DNA from: Anaeramoeba flamelloides
Taxonomy: Eukaryota; Metamonada; Anaeramoebidae
DNA: 64,000 bases
NCBI GenBank assembly: GCA_027625915.1
Contig: JANTQA010000012.1
Coordinates: 10,378,501 to 10,442,500 of the forward strand
Direction: 5' to 3'
The translations under genes and the position numbers were made by a program. Shown one piece after another: positions 32,707 to 45,700 of the stretch. How positions within the stretch are numbered: position 1 is the stretch's first letter; the number at the start of each line of letters is the position of its first letter. The notes beneath the pieces are model-generated. The model worked only from the letters and a program-made list of their open reading frames with translations, was not told where the DNA came from and did no database searches.

Positions 32707-35695
32707 TTATTTTTTGACTCTTTCTTACATTTCTTGCTTTTCTTTCTCTTTTTCTTGTCTTTGTTTAGAAATAATTTATTCTTTTCATTTTTTAAAGAAA
32801 AGATATCCTCTGAACTTTAATCCTGCCTCCATTATTGTTAGGATAAAAAACCCTAAATACAATTTTAGAGTTTCAGGCAAATAGGAGGTAATTTTGATGA
32901 ATCACCTCTCTTAAACAATAAAAAAAAAAAAAAAATTAAATTTTTGAAGTGAATATTTTTTGAATTTTAAAGCTCTTTTTTTGTGATCAATAAAAAATAT
33001 TATTGTCGAAAATGAGTGATTAAATATTCAAAAAGTTGTTTGAATAACCAATCAACACAGTTGGAATTAACCTTAAATAATTTCAAAATTCGTTCTTCTT
33101 TTCTTTTAATCTAATTAGGGAATTTTTTTTCAAAAATTTATTTTATTTTTTTTTAGCGTTTAAAGCGTTTAAAATTTTCAAAAGTTTTAAACGCAAAACC
33201 GATTTTTGTTTTTTTTGCGTTTAAAAAATCGAAAATAAAACGCTTTCAACGAGTTTTAAACGAAAAACCTCTTAAACAAACGAAAAAACCCGAATTTCCG
33301 TTGAATTTAACTAATTTCAACGCTATTACGTCCTACCTGTGCAATTCATATTTTTTTTGTTAAAATTTTTCAAAATGATCTTTTTCTCATTTTTTTTGTC
33401 AAAAAATTAACTTTTTAATCTTCCAATTTCTTTATAATTCTTTTTTTAATATTTATTTTGAGAACACTATTTGTTATGTATTTGTTAGTATTCTATTTGG
33501 TTGTTTAATTTATTTCTACAGTTTGAACCAATATTGTGATCATCAATCAAATTTTTGTAATGGTTTAAAAAAGAAAAATCGGTGAGTAAGGCCACTGTAG
33601 TCTTTTAAGAGTGACTTTTAAATCAAAGAGAGAATGATTCTTAATCAACTTACAACAATTTTTTATCCTTCATAATATCTGGAGATACTGTTTTTTTTAA
33701 AGAATTGGTTTTAATGAATATAAGGATCTAAATTGAATTCAAATATTCTTAAAACTCAACCCTTTGCACACTATTTTGGTTCAACAAATGCCCAGAATCG
33801 TTTGCTAAAAATCGGAAAAAAATATAAATATTTTCAACGAATTCTTATTTTTTAGTGGTTACTTTAATCAAAATTAATTTAAAGACCAGTACAAAGGGGT
33901 GTAGAAATAACGTGTTTTATTCTCAAATATGAATAAATAAAGAAAACCATTTTATTTTTTTGTAAAAAGTGAAATTTTCATTCAAATTTTTTTCTTGAAA
34001 AAATACAACTCCTTTTTTTTTGTACCAAATGAAAAACAAAGATGCACCTAAACACAAAATAATTTTTAAAACCAAAATTGATCAAACTATTCTTTCTATG
34101 AGTTGAGACAATAAATTTCTCTTTTTTGTTTATTTTCATCAACCAAAAAAAGAAAAAATCTAACTACTATCAATCATTTAAATTACAGATGTTTTTATTT
34201 ATGATTGGTATTTGTAAATTTTAAAACCAACTTGGTAATAAAAAATCACAAAAAGTAAATCTCATGAATGAAAATGAGTACCAAATGTTTGATGTCTATT
34301 AAAGATTTAATTTTTTTAATAGTAAAATTTTCTTCAAAAAAGCAATTAAATACAGTTTTCCAGTCTTACTCCATACTAAATAACTTTTTAACCTTCAGAA
34401 TTTAAAATTAGAATGGTTTTTTTCCAATAAAATTCTCCCAAAAAAAAAAATAAATATCTTCTTATGATTCGAAAAATTCTAGTATTTCAAGACATTTTGT
34501 TTTTCATTAAAAATCTATTTTGGCTAAATCTCTTATGATCAAAAAACAGATTATCTAAACTTTTTTAAAATTGTTAAATTCATATTTCAACAATCAACTC
34601 TTTTTTCAATTCCAAATTAATCGATTTTTAATAATGTTTTCACAATAAGCAAAAAATGTTATAATTGATAATCTTTGATTTTTTTTTCTTTATCAGTTTA
34701 TTGATCAACAATTTCCATTCAATTTTTAATTTTCAAATAAAAACTCAATATTATTTTGAGGGTCAATTACCGGAAATTAGAAAAAATAAAAAATACCTAT
34801 ATTGGAGTGAAAGACATATTCTTCACTCAGTATTAATTCTTGACATAGGATTCCATAAAACAGCTAAAATCAATAATGTATAAAACTATTTGTTTTGTCT
34901 CAGGCTTAGTACCCAGAAATCAGAAAAAAAGATTAAAATATATAAGATGTAAAGTATTGTTATTTTGGTTCTTGGTTGATTGATCTACAACTTAGTATGG
35001 ATTATAAAGGTTGTTTGAAGAAGTGTTTTTTTTTAATTGTGTTTCCGAAAATTAATTTTGAAAGTTAAGATAAATTCAGATACATTTAATAACATGTGAA
35101 GTCTTAATTTTTGAATGTTGAAAGTTTTTTTTAGTTTTGGTTATTACTTTTTCATGACTTCAAAAAAATTTTAAAAAGTCAGTTTCCAAAATCAAGTAAT
35201 TGGGAAAGGAGCAATTAGAATCATCATATTATTTCTCTGTAATTCGAAAATAAGAATGAAACAATTAACAATAAGATTTTTTGCTAATTATAAATTTATT
35301 TTAAAAGAAATTATATATTCTCAATTTTCTGAGTGATTATTTGTCTTTTCAAAGAAGTTTTTTTTTTTCCAAATCATCTTTAGCCAAAAAAAGTTGCAAT
35401 AAAAAAAAAAAAAGAAATTATAAAAAAAGAAAAAGAAAAAGAAAAACAAAAAATGTGAAAAAGTATAAAAAAAATTAGCAAAATTAGAAAAAATTAATTG
35501 ATCCATAAATTGAAAATTTATTTTTGATAAGAATACAGGAATAAACCCATCCAAATAACTTTCATTAGAAATATAAAGTGAGTCAAAATTTTTGAAAAAT
35601 AGTTTAGATCAATTTCATAATTGAGCATATACTTTTTATTTACAATTAATTTAGAAAAAATGGAATCAAAGTTACATTAATTTTACCAAGAAATC

Positions 35696-35698
<3 letters not shown>

Positions 35699-35733
<35 letters not shown>
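35699..35733. repeat. (AT)17 microsatellite
   Basis: An uninterrupted AT dinucleotide run, directly followed by GATCGCGAAATACC. Confidence 0.95.
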
Positions 35734-35735
<2 letters not shown>

Positions 35736-37221
35736 TCGCGAAATACCTACCTTTAAAGATAAAAAAACTAAAAAACTAATGTGTTGATTAAAAAATTTTA
35801 AATTTTTATTTTTTTTATTTTTTTGTATCTGGGGGGGTACTTTCCCCCTCTTACTCTAATTTTGATATTTTTGCTTAAAATTTTTTTATAGAAATATAAT
35901 TTTCTTTATCATCAGCCAATGGCAAGATAAGGAATGACTCTTTATTGAAATAATACCTTCAAATTATTCTTCGTTTTTTTTTTTTTGTTTATTATTTTTG
36001 GTTATTTAAATTAATTCATTAATATAAATTATTCCATTTTTTTCAATAGGACTGACACTTCCATAAAAATATGTTGATTTTTACACTGATTTCTAAATTA
36101 AAATGATATTTTTAATATAATCTACAAAAATTATTTTTTAATTTATTCTTATTTGTTTTTTACTTTTCTTTTTTTTTTCCTCTGGTTTTTATTTTTTTCA
36201 TTTTAAAATTCTTTGGACCAATTGTAAACTATATACTAATTATGTATAGTTATATATACTATTTTTCAATCAAAGGGATTCATTTGTAATGTGCGAAATC
36301 ACATATGTTTAAAAGGTTTCTAATGGATATTAAATGAAAAGAATTTAATTTTGGAAATTTTCAAAATTGAAATCATTTTTTCATATTTTCTTTCTTTTTT
36401 TTTTTGATAGTTAATTCATTTTTAATTTTTTTTTTTATTGCAAGATCTCGATGTTCACTTGAAAAAAATGTGTTATCAACTTTTTATTGATAAAGAAAAA
36501 ATGAAAGTAGATAAACTAGATTGGTTTATTTTGGAATTTTATTTGATTCTTCAAATGGTGATCAAAATGAAAAATGTTGTTTTTCTCAATAAGTTACCTA
36601 GGAATTCTATTTTTTCAATTTTTAAGAAAATCTATTAATTAATTAGTTTTATTTCGGACCGATATCAAATATTCACTGATCTGTGTTATTCTATTTATTG
36701 TTTTTTTTTTTTTTTTTTTTGTTATTAAGACCAAGATATAAAATAATATATATTTGAAAATTTTGTTGGGTTCTTTGACAGATAAAAGAGTTTATATTAG
36801 TATTTAATCAAAGTAAGTAATACATTTAAAATTTTGAAAAAAAAATAATAATAATTGAAATATTTTTTAGTAGAGAATTGTAAAATGAATACAATGGCTG
36901 AAAAAAGAAGAATGAAATAATCTTAACAAGATATGAAACAATCTTTGAAGATATTACGCACCTAAATTTAGAATCAATTATCATTAACAGCTGTGTACTT
37001 CTTAATACAACCATTTTAAAAAATTTATCTCTTTTTGAAAAGAAAAAAATTTCTTTTCGTTTGAATTCAAAAAAGTTTTAATTCTGAAAAATTTTTAACC
37101 TTTTTTTTTTTAAGACTGCCAGAAAAAAATTTTTTTGAAAGTTTTTTATTTAAAAAGAACCGAATCAACCTTTAAATGGGGGGTAGATGACGGAATTGGA
37201 AGGGAATTCAATTGAAAACAC

Positions 37222-37427
37222 TACAATCAGTTCCACTTTTAAGGTACAAACTTTCAACGAAATTTAAGGTATAATAAAAATCTCAAATTAAAGTACAAAA
37301 TTCAGATTCTAGTAAAAAATTAATTTGTGAAAAAAAAAAATGGACAAATTTTGTATCTTAATTTGAGATTTTTTTTGTTACTTAAATTTTGTTAAAAGTT
37401 TGTGTCTTAAAAGTGGAACTGACTGTA
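37222..37427. mobile_element. Palindromic TA-flanked MITE, copy 4
   Basis: It starts TACAATCAGTTCCACTTTTA and ends AAAGTGGAACTGACTGTA, 206 bp. The arms correspond to copies 2 and 3 (AATCTCAAATTAAAGTACAA against TTAATTTGAGATTTTTTTTG). It is more diverged than those two. Confidence 0.8.
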
Positions 37428-40143
37428 AAGATTCATTTAAATAGGATACTTGAAATGGCGCAAAAGATATTTTGAATTTTTTGAATGTCGTAGTTTATAT
37501 GAAACTGAATTATTCAAATCATTTCTTTCACCAATTACATTACTATTTTAATAAATATAGAGTTTCAGATATATCAATAATATAATATATTTTCATACAA
37601 ATTAAAAAAAGGAAATCAAAACAACAAAAAAATTGATCAATAAAAACAATCCAAAAATCATTTATTTTTTGATCTTTTATCTCTAAAATTTGATATGATT
37701 ACTCCTTCTTTACTTGGTTTTAGATTAATTTTTGAATGGAAAAACTTGTATTTGACAAAATTTTGATTAAGAATTACTTCAAATTATCATGAATTGCTAA
37801 AATGAATTTTAAAATCCTATTTTCATTGAATCCATTCAATTCTAGTTTTGGTTCAAGAAATAGGATATTTCGTTAAAATTCTTCTTGGAATAAAAGAGTT
37901 TTTGGATATGATTTTTTGATTTAATAATTATTTATTACCTTTTTAATTGAAAACTCATAATAATTCAAAATCCTATAAGAAATTTTTTCTCAAATTTTCT
38001 CTTTGATCTTGAGTTAAATCCTATGTTGTTGCTTTTTTATTTGGGAATTAATTCTCTCTATTTTAATTTTTGAAACAAGTATTCTTTATTTTTGGTTTTG
38101 TTTGATAAAAAAATTTGGAAATTGAATTTGGAAAACAAATTTATAATTTTTTTTTCATGTAAAATAATAATAAATAGTAAAGGGGCGAGATTTTCAAGAT
38201 AAAACTTTTTTGATTTCTCAAATTTAAAAAGATAAATAAAACAAATCTTCAAAAATATCCGAGGGTTGAATTTTTTTTCTATATTTTAACAAATTTATCT
38301 GGAAAGGTGATTATTCTTGTTTGGTCTTCTAAAAGAAAACATTTATTTAAAATGCATACCCTTCTATCAACTATTTTTTCGGTTTATTAAATGACTAATT
38401 TCAAACTGGCTCGTATAAACACAATACTAGATCCAAAAACCTAATTTAATAAAACTAAAAAATTAATCAAAAAAAAAAAAATTTCCAATAATTGAAAAAT
38501 TAAAGATTCAACTCTAATTAATTTGAGTTCGTTTTCTTTTCGCAAATAGAGCTGTGAATGGTTTTTTGGTTTCAAAGTTTCAATATCTGGTGACACTCAA
38601 AAAAATATTTTTTCAGTAAGGTTTACACAATTAAATTTTTTTCAAAAGTGTAAAATGTACTTACTTGCTTAAGGACGACGTTTTTAGGTGAAAACAGTGA
38701 AATAACGTATCAAATCACCCTTGAAAGAGTTAGGTAATCCAAGTAATATTTACAAGGAAATTTTCACAATTTCAACAAATTTCACAATGTTAACTTGTTA
38801 GATCATACCAAAATTTGGATTTTAATATTTTGGAATTTCCATTTCAACTTTCTGAACTCACACTCTTTTCTTGGTCTTTTATACATATTTTTTACATTTG
38901 CTTTTACATGTTTGAAATGTTCTCAAATCTGAACTTGCACTTGAAAATCCCCAAAAGTCATTTTTTACAATTATTTTTTTTGTTATTTTCAATTTTCCTT
39001 TTCATTGAAAAAGATTGAAAAATAGTCAGTGTGAAAAGGTAAAGATGACATAAAAGGTTTTTTTTTTTTTTTTGTCGAATTTCTTGCGTGTGAAAATTTT
39101 TTGTGAGAAGCAAAAGTGAAATAACATAATTACTCAACCCCCTCAAGGGTGGGAACGTAGTCCTTAAAAAAGTTTCAATTCTGGCAATCTTAAAAAAAAA
39201 AGCCATCACTTTTTAAAATTACAATACTTTTTTTTTCCAATTAATAAATGAAACCTTTTTATTCAAGAACCAAAAATATTTTACTTAATATGTGTTGAAA
39301 AAAAACTTCCGAACTTCACAAAATCTACTAGAAACGATCTTTTTAAGGAATTAAATTAAGCTTCATTTATGGAGCATTGAGATAAAATTTTAATTAATGT
39401 AATTTGATGTTAACAGTACTGATAAATGACCAAATATAATTGTAAAATTTGTTAGTCGAATTTCCTATTTTTTATAAAGTTTTTATAAGCTTTTAAGAAA
39501 GAATTTTCTTGGTCGAGTTCTTTATAAAAATTTGATATTAGTTCCACATTGATACTGTTGTTTTAACGTAATGATTTGAAAGTTGAGATATCATTTTTCT
39601 AAAACTCTAAATTGAACTAAAAATGTTTTTTTACATTCAGGAATTTATTAGTATTGAATATATATCCCTTTTTATGGTAGCTGTAATAAATTCTTAAATA
39701 GGCTTTGGTTGTTTGAATTTGAAAGAGGTAAATGAAAAACATTAGCAATAAACTAAACAAAAAAAAAAATCAACAAAAAGCTCAGGTTGGAAGTGATTGT
39801 GGAAATTTTTTATTGGTTGACTCAAAAAGAAAAATTCAATTTCTTTGAGAAATAATTTCTTTTTAATCATTAAAATCTACTTTTATTTTTAGAAAAAATA
39901 AGGATCTTGTCTTGACTTTGATCGAAAAAAAGATCTTAAAAAAGGGTTTGATGTCAAAGGTTCCTCGTTTTTTCAAACCACAAACCAAAAAATCCATCGT
40001 TGAATAATTTTTCAATTTTTTCTGTTTTTTTTTTTGAAAAAAATTCAAAAGTGTTAGTGAGAAAGGTTGGCTGGTTCTTTTAATGTGATTAAGAATATTT
40101 TTATTTGGGTATTAAATTTACTTGAGAAGGTCGTCTTCTTTTT

Positions 40144-40600
40144 TTAACCAAAGAAGATTCGTTTGAGGATGTGTAAAAAGAGAATGAAGAAAAGGAAAAC
40201 TCCTGTTCCTGCAAGAACATGCTCTGGGTTGAATGGAATACCATTTGTTCCTCCGGTCATGGAATAACTAAATAAGCCACCGCTTGCTTTACTTCCAGTA
40301 TTTCCACCAATCGCTACTTTACTAAAAAGAAAATATGAAAAAAAAAACAAAAGAAAAAAAGAAAGCAACAAAAAGGAGAGTATTAAAAATAAAATTGCAA
40401 CAAAAATTAATAACGAGATTTTGTTCATCGAAAAAAAAGAAGAAAGAAAAGGGAAACTTACCGTCCAGACTATAATTTTTAAACAAGAGAAAGAGGTGGA
40501 TCGAGAAATGAAAAAAATTAAAGGTCATTAAAAAAAGAACAATTTGAGAAAAGTAAGTTTCAGACAATTAAGTACAAAAACGTAAAACAAAGCATACCAT
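40144..40600 (-). CDS. Sec61-beta-like translocon subunit, three exons with an 8-nt microexon
   Basis: The beta subunit of the ER Sec61 translocon is a small tail-anchored protein. The terminal exon 40321-40144 encodes KVAIGGNTGSKASGG, then GGTNGIPFNPEHVLAGTGVF and a hydrophobic anchor ending LHILKRIFFG. The order of Gly-rich N-terminus, Gly/Pro loop, membrane helix and LH.L..+ end is that of Sec61-beta. Its 5' side begins at an acceptor CTTTTTAG. Upstream, a donor GTAAGT at 40461 is preceded by only TCTGGACG (40469-40462) and an acceptor TTATAG. Further up, ATG (40600-40598) is directly followed by donor GTATGC. Joining the three pieces (3+8+178 nt) keeps phase and gives a 62-residue protein starting MSGRKVAIGG, a typical length. 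The introns are 128 and 140 nt. The family is likely; the microexon is a prediction. Confidence 0.82.
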
Positions 40601-42702
40601 TTCGTTAAATAATAAATCAAGAATGAAAAGAAACAAAAAATGAAATTTGGGTTTGTTTCTTCAAGTTTTAATCAGTGTCAAGTCAGTTTGGTGGTAGACA
40701 AAAATAGAGTTTCCTAAAGTGGTACATTACTTTTAAAGGGATTAGCAAACAAAGTATTATAATCAAATATCAGAAGTAACACATTTTTTCTTTTTTTTCT
40801 TAAGGGACTAGTAACTCTTATTTATTTTTTTTCTCAAAGGTAATAGAGTAATTATTTACATAAGGATACAATTAAACCACAATAAGAAACTTCGTTTGTC
40901 AACTTTAGAGAAATGAATTATCATTTTTAAAAGATTTCATTTTTCCAATGGAATTTTCAGTCAAAAGATCTAGATCCTTTTTTGTTGGGTTTTTGGATCA
41001 AATTAGAAAAATAAAAATTTGCAAAAAAAAATTAATTTTGAAGAAATATCACTTTTAGTAATTTCAGGAGTTTCTTTATGAACAAGTAACGCTGAGTCTT
41101 TGATATTATTTTAAAAATACATGAAAAATAAATCAAATATTGTATCCTTGAAGATCTAAACAATTTGAACATTTATTTTATTCACAAATATTTATGAAAT
41201 TTCTTGAAATTAAAAAGATTAGTCAATATACTTTTTCAAATATCAAGAGTATAAACAAGGGAACTGTTTGTATTAAAATCAGGTATTTGATAATATCTAT
41301 TATTTTTTTTATTATTAGATAAATGCATTTGAATTGTTTTATTTGTTTGAAAAATCTTTTAAAAAATTGAGAAATAAATGTCAAACCTATTTGATACATT
41401 TAATCATTGGGTTGTTAATGACTTACTGAAATAATTAAGATTGAGTTTTATAATTATTAATTATAAATAACCAAATTAAAAAGTATTTCTTGAGATAATA
41501 AGTTGAATTTTCCAGGTTTTAAAAAAGTATTTCGGGAGAATTTTTAATTCGATCCTTTGGTTCTTTTTCTCTGATTTTTTTATTTAATCCCGAGAAAAAA
41601 TAGATTTGGTCTGTTCTTTGAATCAAAAAATTATATTTTTTACAAGTTTAAAATAAATATTGTATTTTTTTTTGAGATTAAGTAGATTTTTTAAACTTGG
41701 TTATTTTAGAACTTAGTGGTTTCATTTTTAAAGTGTATTTTTGTACAATTCCTTTACAGGCAATAAGATTTCAATCTTCTTTTAAAGAAAATAATTTTTT
41801 TTAAATAATTTGGAAAATTGTTGGATTTTGAACTTTTCAAATAAGAAAAAAATGGATCAGTCTTTTAAAAACAATAAATTCATTTCTGAAAATAGTATTA
41901 AAAGTAAGTCATGTATTGTAGTTATCAGATTTTTACTTTATTTTTCAATTTCAAGATATGGTAAAATTTTTTTTACTTTGTTAGTAAATTTACTTGAAGA
42001 TTTTTTTTAGTTTACTCTTCCCTTAATAGTGGCAATCTTTATTTATTTATATCGATTAAAAGTGTTGCTAAAAAATCGGTTAAACTCTTCAAAAATTACT
42101 TTAAATAACATTTTTAAGGTTGAATTTAATTAGTAAAATACTTTTTATTTTACTCTGTTAGAATTCAAAAAAAGAAGATCAGAAAAATTTCAAACTTTAC
42201 CTAATAAGCCTAAAGGAATTCTCAAAATCATTCCACAACAACTAAAATACTATCCTAAACTTTTTAGTTATACAATCACTTTCTTATCAGTAGTTATCTA
42301 GAAATCATATAGCTAAATTTCCACAAATAAAAAGTTTGAGGCTTATAAAAATTTAAATCCAATTTTATAATTTTTTTTTTGGAAACAACAGTTTTCAAAA
42401 AAAATTTCAACAATGACCTGTTTTCAAGGAATAAAAGAATATAGTGTTGCTGTTGTTGTTGTGATATATCAAACACTTGGAATAATTTTGTTAAATGTAT
42501 TGTTAAAGAAATTATTTGATCTACAATCGAGAGTAAATGTTTGGTGGCTTCATTTCTTATTCGTAATATTTCTCAAGAGAGCAACTACAAAATTAGAAGA
42601 TCAAACACTTTCAGGTATATTGAATTTAAAGCTTTCAACGATTTTTCATTTTCATTACTTTTTAACATTTAATTGGAAAAAGTTTCTCAAAAAATAAATA
42701 CG
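40601..42702. other. Gene-free stretch upstream of alpha-SNAP
   Basis: This lies between the divergent 5' ends of the Sec61-beta-like gene and alpha-SNAP, so promoters of both must lie here, but I see no defined element. CTTAAGGGACTAGT at about 40801 recurs at about 44154 beside the foldback element. Short frames at 41810 and 42413 have no recognisable content. Confidence 0.5.
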
Positions 42703-45700
42703 ATGTCACAAAACATAGATCCCCAAGATCTGTTTCAGAAAGCTGAAAAACAATTTAAAACGACAAACCTTGTTAAGAGGAACAAAAAATATGAAGATGT
42801 CTCTCTGATGTATTTTAAAGCTGCCAACCTTTTTAAGATGTCGAAAAAATGTAAGATCTTGCCCTTTTTTCAAAAACTTTTCTCAATTAATCAAAATACA
42901 ATCACAAATTAAGAGCCTAACATTGGTAGAAAAAGAGCTTGCACAGAAGACAAATCTCATGTTTAACAAAACAACCTGTGCTTGTTATTTTCTTCCTGTT
43001 CCAAGGCAACAGTTAATTCACTGAGTTAATACAATACCCATCTTTAAATCAATTTTGAAAGGTAAACTCCAGGATCTTTTTTGTAACAATTTTAAATTCA
43101 TAAAAGGAGCTTTATTAAAAATTCTGTCTAATGCTCTCACAATTGTTTCTAAATTTCCTGTTTTTTTGATGGTACAAATATTCTTCATAAAAGTAACCCT
43201 ATTTATTTTTCGAGATAAATTTTCCAAATTGATCCTTCATTTTTATATTTTCTTTTGTAATAATAGAACTTTTTGAAATCAATAACCTATCGTAATTTTT
43301 TGTTTATTTTCGGTTTCTTTGATCGTTCAATGTTTAGGTCTTTTCTCAACAAAAAAGAAATAGTGTGTTTATTTTGAAACACTTAAAGTTAAAGTTTGCA
43401 TGGGTTATTTTGACAACAATAACAGTACAATCAAATTAACGCATTTCCATGGCTGTACCATTAAACCTCACAAACACTGAGGGCTTTTTGATTCTGATGA
43501 TGAATTTAGTAAAATAAGAAATAAGCAAAGTTCTTTATGCTCTGTTGGACGAAATGAATTTATTGAAGTTTAAGTTTTTTTAAAGATCATTTTGAAAGCA
43601 TTTAAGGTTTACAATCCCTGAAATTTGAAAAAAGATTATCTTGTGTAGGGTGTAGTGACTTGTAAATTTGGTTCTTCGCTGATCGGTCTTGTACTTGGTA
43701 TGGATTTTAATAGTGGTTCAAAATGGCAATTTTTGACAATTTATTATTTTTTTTTCCGAAATCCGAATTGAAGAGTTTAAGATTAATAGATTGGTAGGTG
43801 TTCAAGTATAACTTTTGATTTTGGGTTGTAGAAAAGAATCTTTATTTACTTTTTTGTCAATTAACCAAAAGAAAAAATAAAATTTTTTAAAAGATCCCAA
43901 TAAAACCAAACTTAATTAAAAATTTCAATCAACAACACACAAACCACATTTTTTATAACTTAAGTTCGAACCAATCAATCTTAAACTCTTCAATTTGGAT
44001 TTCGGAAAAAAAAATAATAAATTGTCAAAAATTGCCATTTTGAACCACTATTAAAATCCATACCAAGTACAAGATCGATCAGCGAAGAACCAAATTTACA
44101 AGTCACTACACCCTACACAAGATAATCTTTTTTCAAATTTCAGGGATTATAAACCTTAAGGGACTAGTCTCTCTTATTTTTTTTTTGACCAATTTCAAAA
44201 GCAGGATTCCTGATCTAATAATAGGTTTAATATTGAAAATTAACAGGGTTTTCAAATCTAAGTAATTGGCAAAAAATGTTCTCAATCTCTATTAAATTTA
44301 TTTAAAAAAATGCAATAGAGAAAGGTACCTTAACAAACCACTTTTTAAAAATGAGACTTTCAATTTCGCTGAAGTATATATGTCAAAGTGATTTATGTTT
44401 TTTTGAGATGATCATTTGTATCTAACATGTTACATAATAAAATATCTTTACCTTATCAACCGGAAAATCAATGAAAAATTTGAAAAAATTCAAATCGTAA
44501 AATTATTGGTTTATATCTGTCCCTTTTACTCCAAAAAGGACAATATTAGCCGTATTGTCCTTTTTCCCTCATTTTTTAAAAAAAAATTAATAAATTGTGT
44601 AAAGTGTCTTTAAAATGACACTCCCTGGTTGATAAGTATGTTGTCTCCTCACATTTTTCAATATTTTCCCTTTCACAAAAAAAAAAATTATAAATATTAG
44701 CCATATTTTCCCACGTCTTCGACTCTGTGAAAATATGTGCTATATTGTTTCGAAGGCTAAAGGCCAAGGAACAATACAAAAATATTTATTTTTTTTTTTT
44801 TGTGAAAGGGAAAATATTGAAAAATAAAAAAGAGAAAACCCACACTTATCTTTTTCTCAAGCAATGTTTTAGATTTGAAATATCGATTTAATAGCTACAG
44901 ACAATAATCTCTACAACTGATAAAACAGAGGTTTATTAGTGAATTCTTGGGAACTCAATTTTAAGAAAAGTTGTTTGAGAATTAAATAAGAGTAAAAACT
45001 TATTGAGGGTATTTTAAAATTCAAACAAAAGGGTTGGCAGAAAAAAAATACATAGTGAATAAAATAAACTCCATTTCAAAATCATTGGTTAGCCCATTAA
45101 AAATCAAATTTTTAAAAATAAATATTTATGTAAATTGAAATTATCTATTATAATAAATAAATTACTATTTTAATATTCAGTTCTATACCATAGAAATATT
45201 TGTTTTTCATCTAAAAATAAAATAAAAAAAGGAAAAAAAAAAAAAAAATTGGGTCATTTAATATGAAATTTTGTTTATTTAATCAATTCTTATTCTGTGA
45301 ATAAATTACTGTTCCTTTGGTATCATCTTACAAATTAAAATCATTCATAGGGGAGGAAGCAGCTACTTCTTTTATTCGTGCACATGAGTGTGAGTTAATA
45401 TTAGAATGTAGATATCAAGCTTCTACATATTTAATAAAAGCTGCAGAATGTTATCGAAAAGTTTCATCTGATAAAGTGGCGACAACTCTCACAATGGCAA
45501 TTGATATTTTAATTGAATGTGGGAATTTTAGTATAGCAGCAAAATGTTTCAAAGATATTGCAGAGATTTATGAAAAAGATCATGTTTTGGAAAAAGCTAT
45601 TCTTTATTATGAAAAAGCGAGTGACTTATTTCAATCTGAAAATGAAAATAGGTTTGGCAACTATTTTGTTTTAATTTAGCATTAAAAAACTATTAAATCC

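Larger units (their letters stand above)
30690..33345. mobile_element. Possible 2.66-kb element with 12-bp inverted ends CACAGGTAGGAC
   Basis: CACAGGTAGGAC at 30690-30701 is exactly mirrored by GTCCTACCTGTG near 33330-33342. Both ends are followed inward by CG-containing AT-rich sequence unlike the surroundings (left TTTAAACGGG, right TAAACGAAAAAC). Two 200-bp MITEs lie inside. No target duplication and no transposase frame are visible, so this could be chance. Confidence 0.3.
30082..40143. other. 10-kb gene-free stretch, MITE-rich
   Basis: No gene could be supported. Listed separately are three palindromic MITEs, a (TA)n run and a possible 2.66-kb element with short inverted ends. Also present are a patch of near-balanced composition at 31680-31990, a cluster of CGTTTAAA motifs at 33157-33290, a short piece of the foldback arm at about 34965-35020 (TTGGTTCTTGGTTGATTGATC), and an inverted pair at about 38660-38720 and 39090-39165. 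Short frames at 34665, 35321, 36438, 38815 and 38958 look like chance. Confidence 0.5.

Noticed and set aside
30313-39209. Scattered 60-90-codon frames (for example 30313 -, 34665 +, 36438 +, 38815 +, 38958 -)
   Set aside because: Low complexity, no motif, often overlapping inverted repeats; expected by chance at this AT content.
40144-40428. 94-residue start of the Sec61-beta-like protein at MNKISLLIFVAILF
   Set aside because: The N-terminal hydrophobic part is intron sequence ahead of a clear acceptor; the spliced form gives a typical 62-residue protein.
42413-42697. 94-codon hydrophobic frame upstream of alpha-SNAP
   Set aside because: No recognisable motif, ends at the alpha-SNAP start region and has the composition of noncoding DNA; could be 5' leader.
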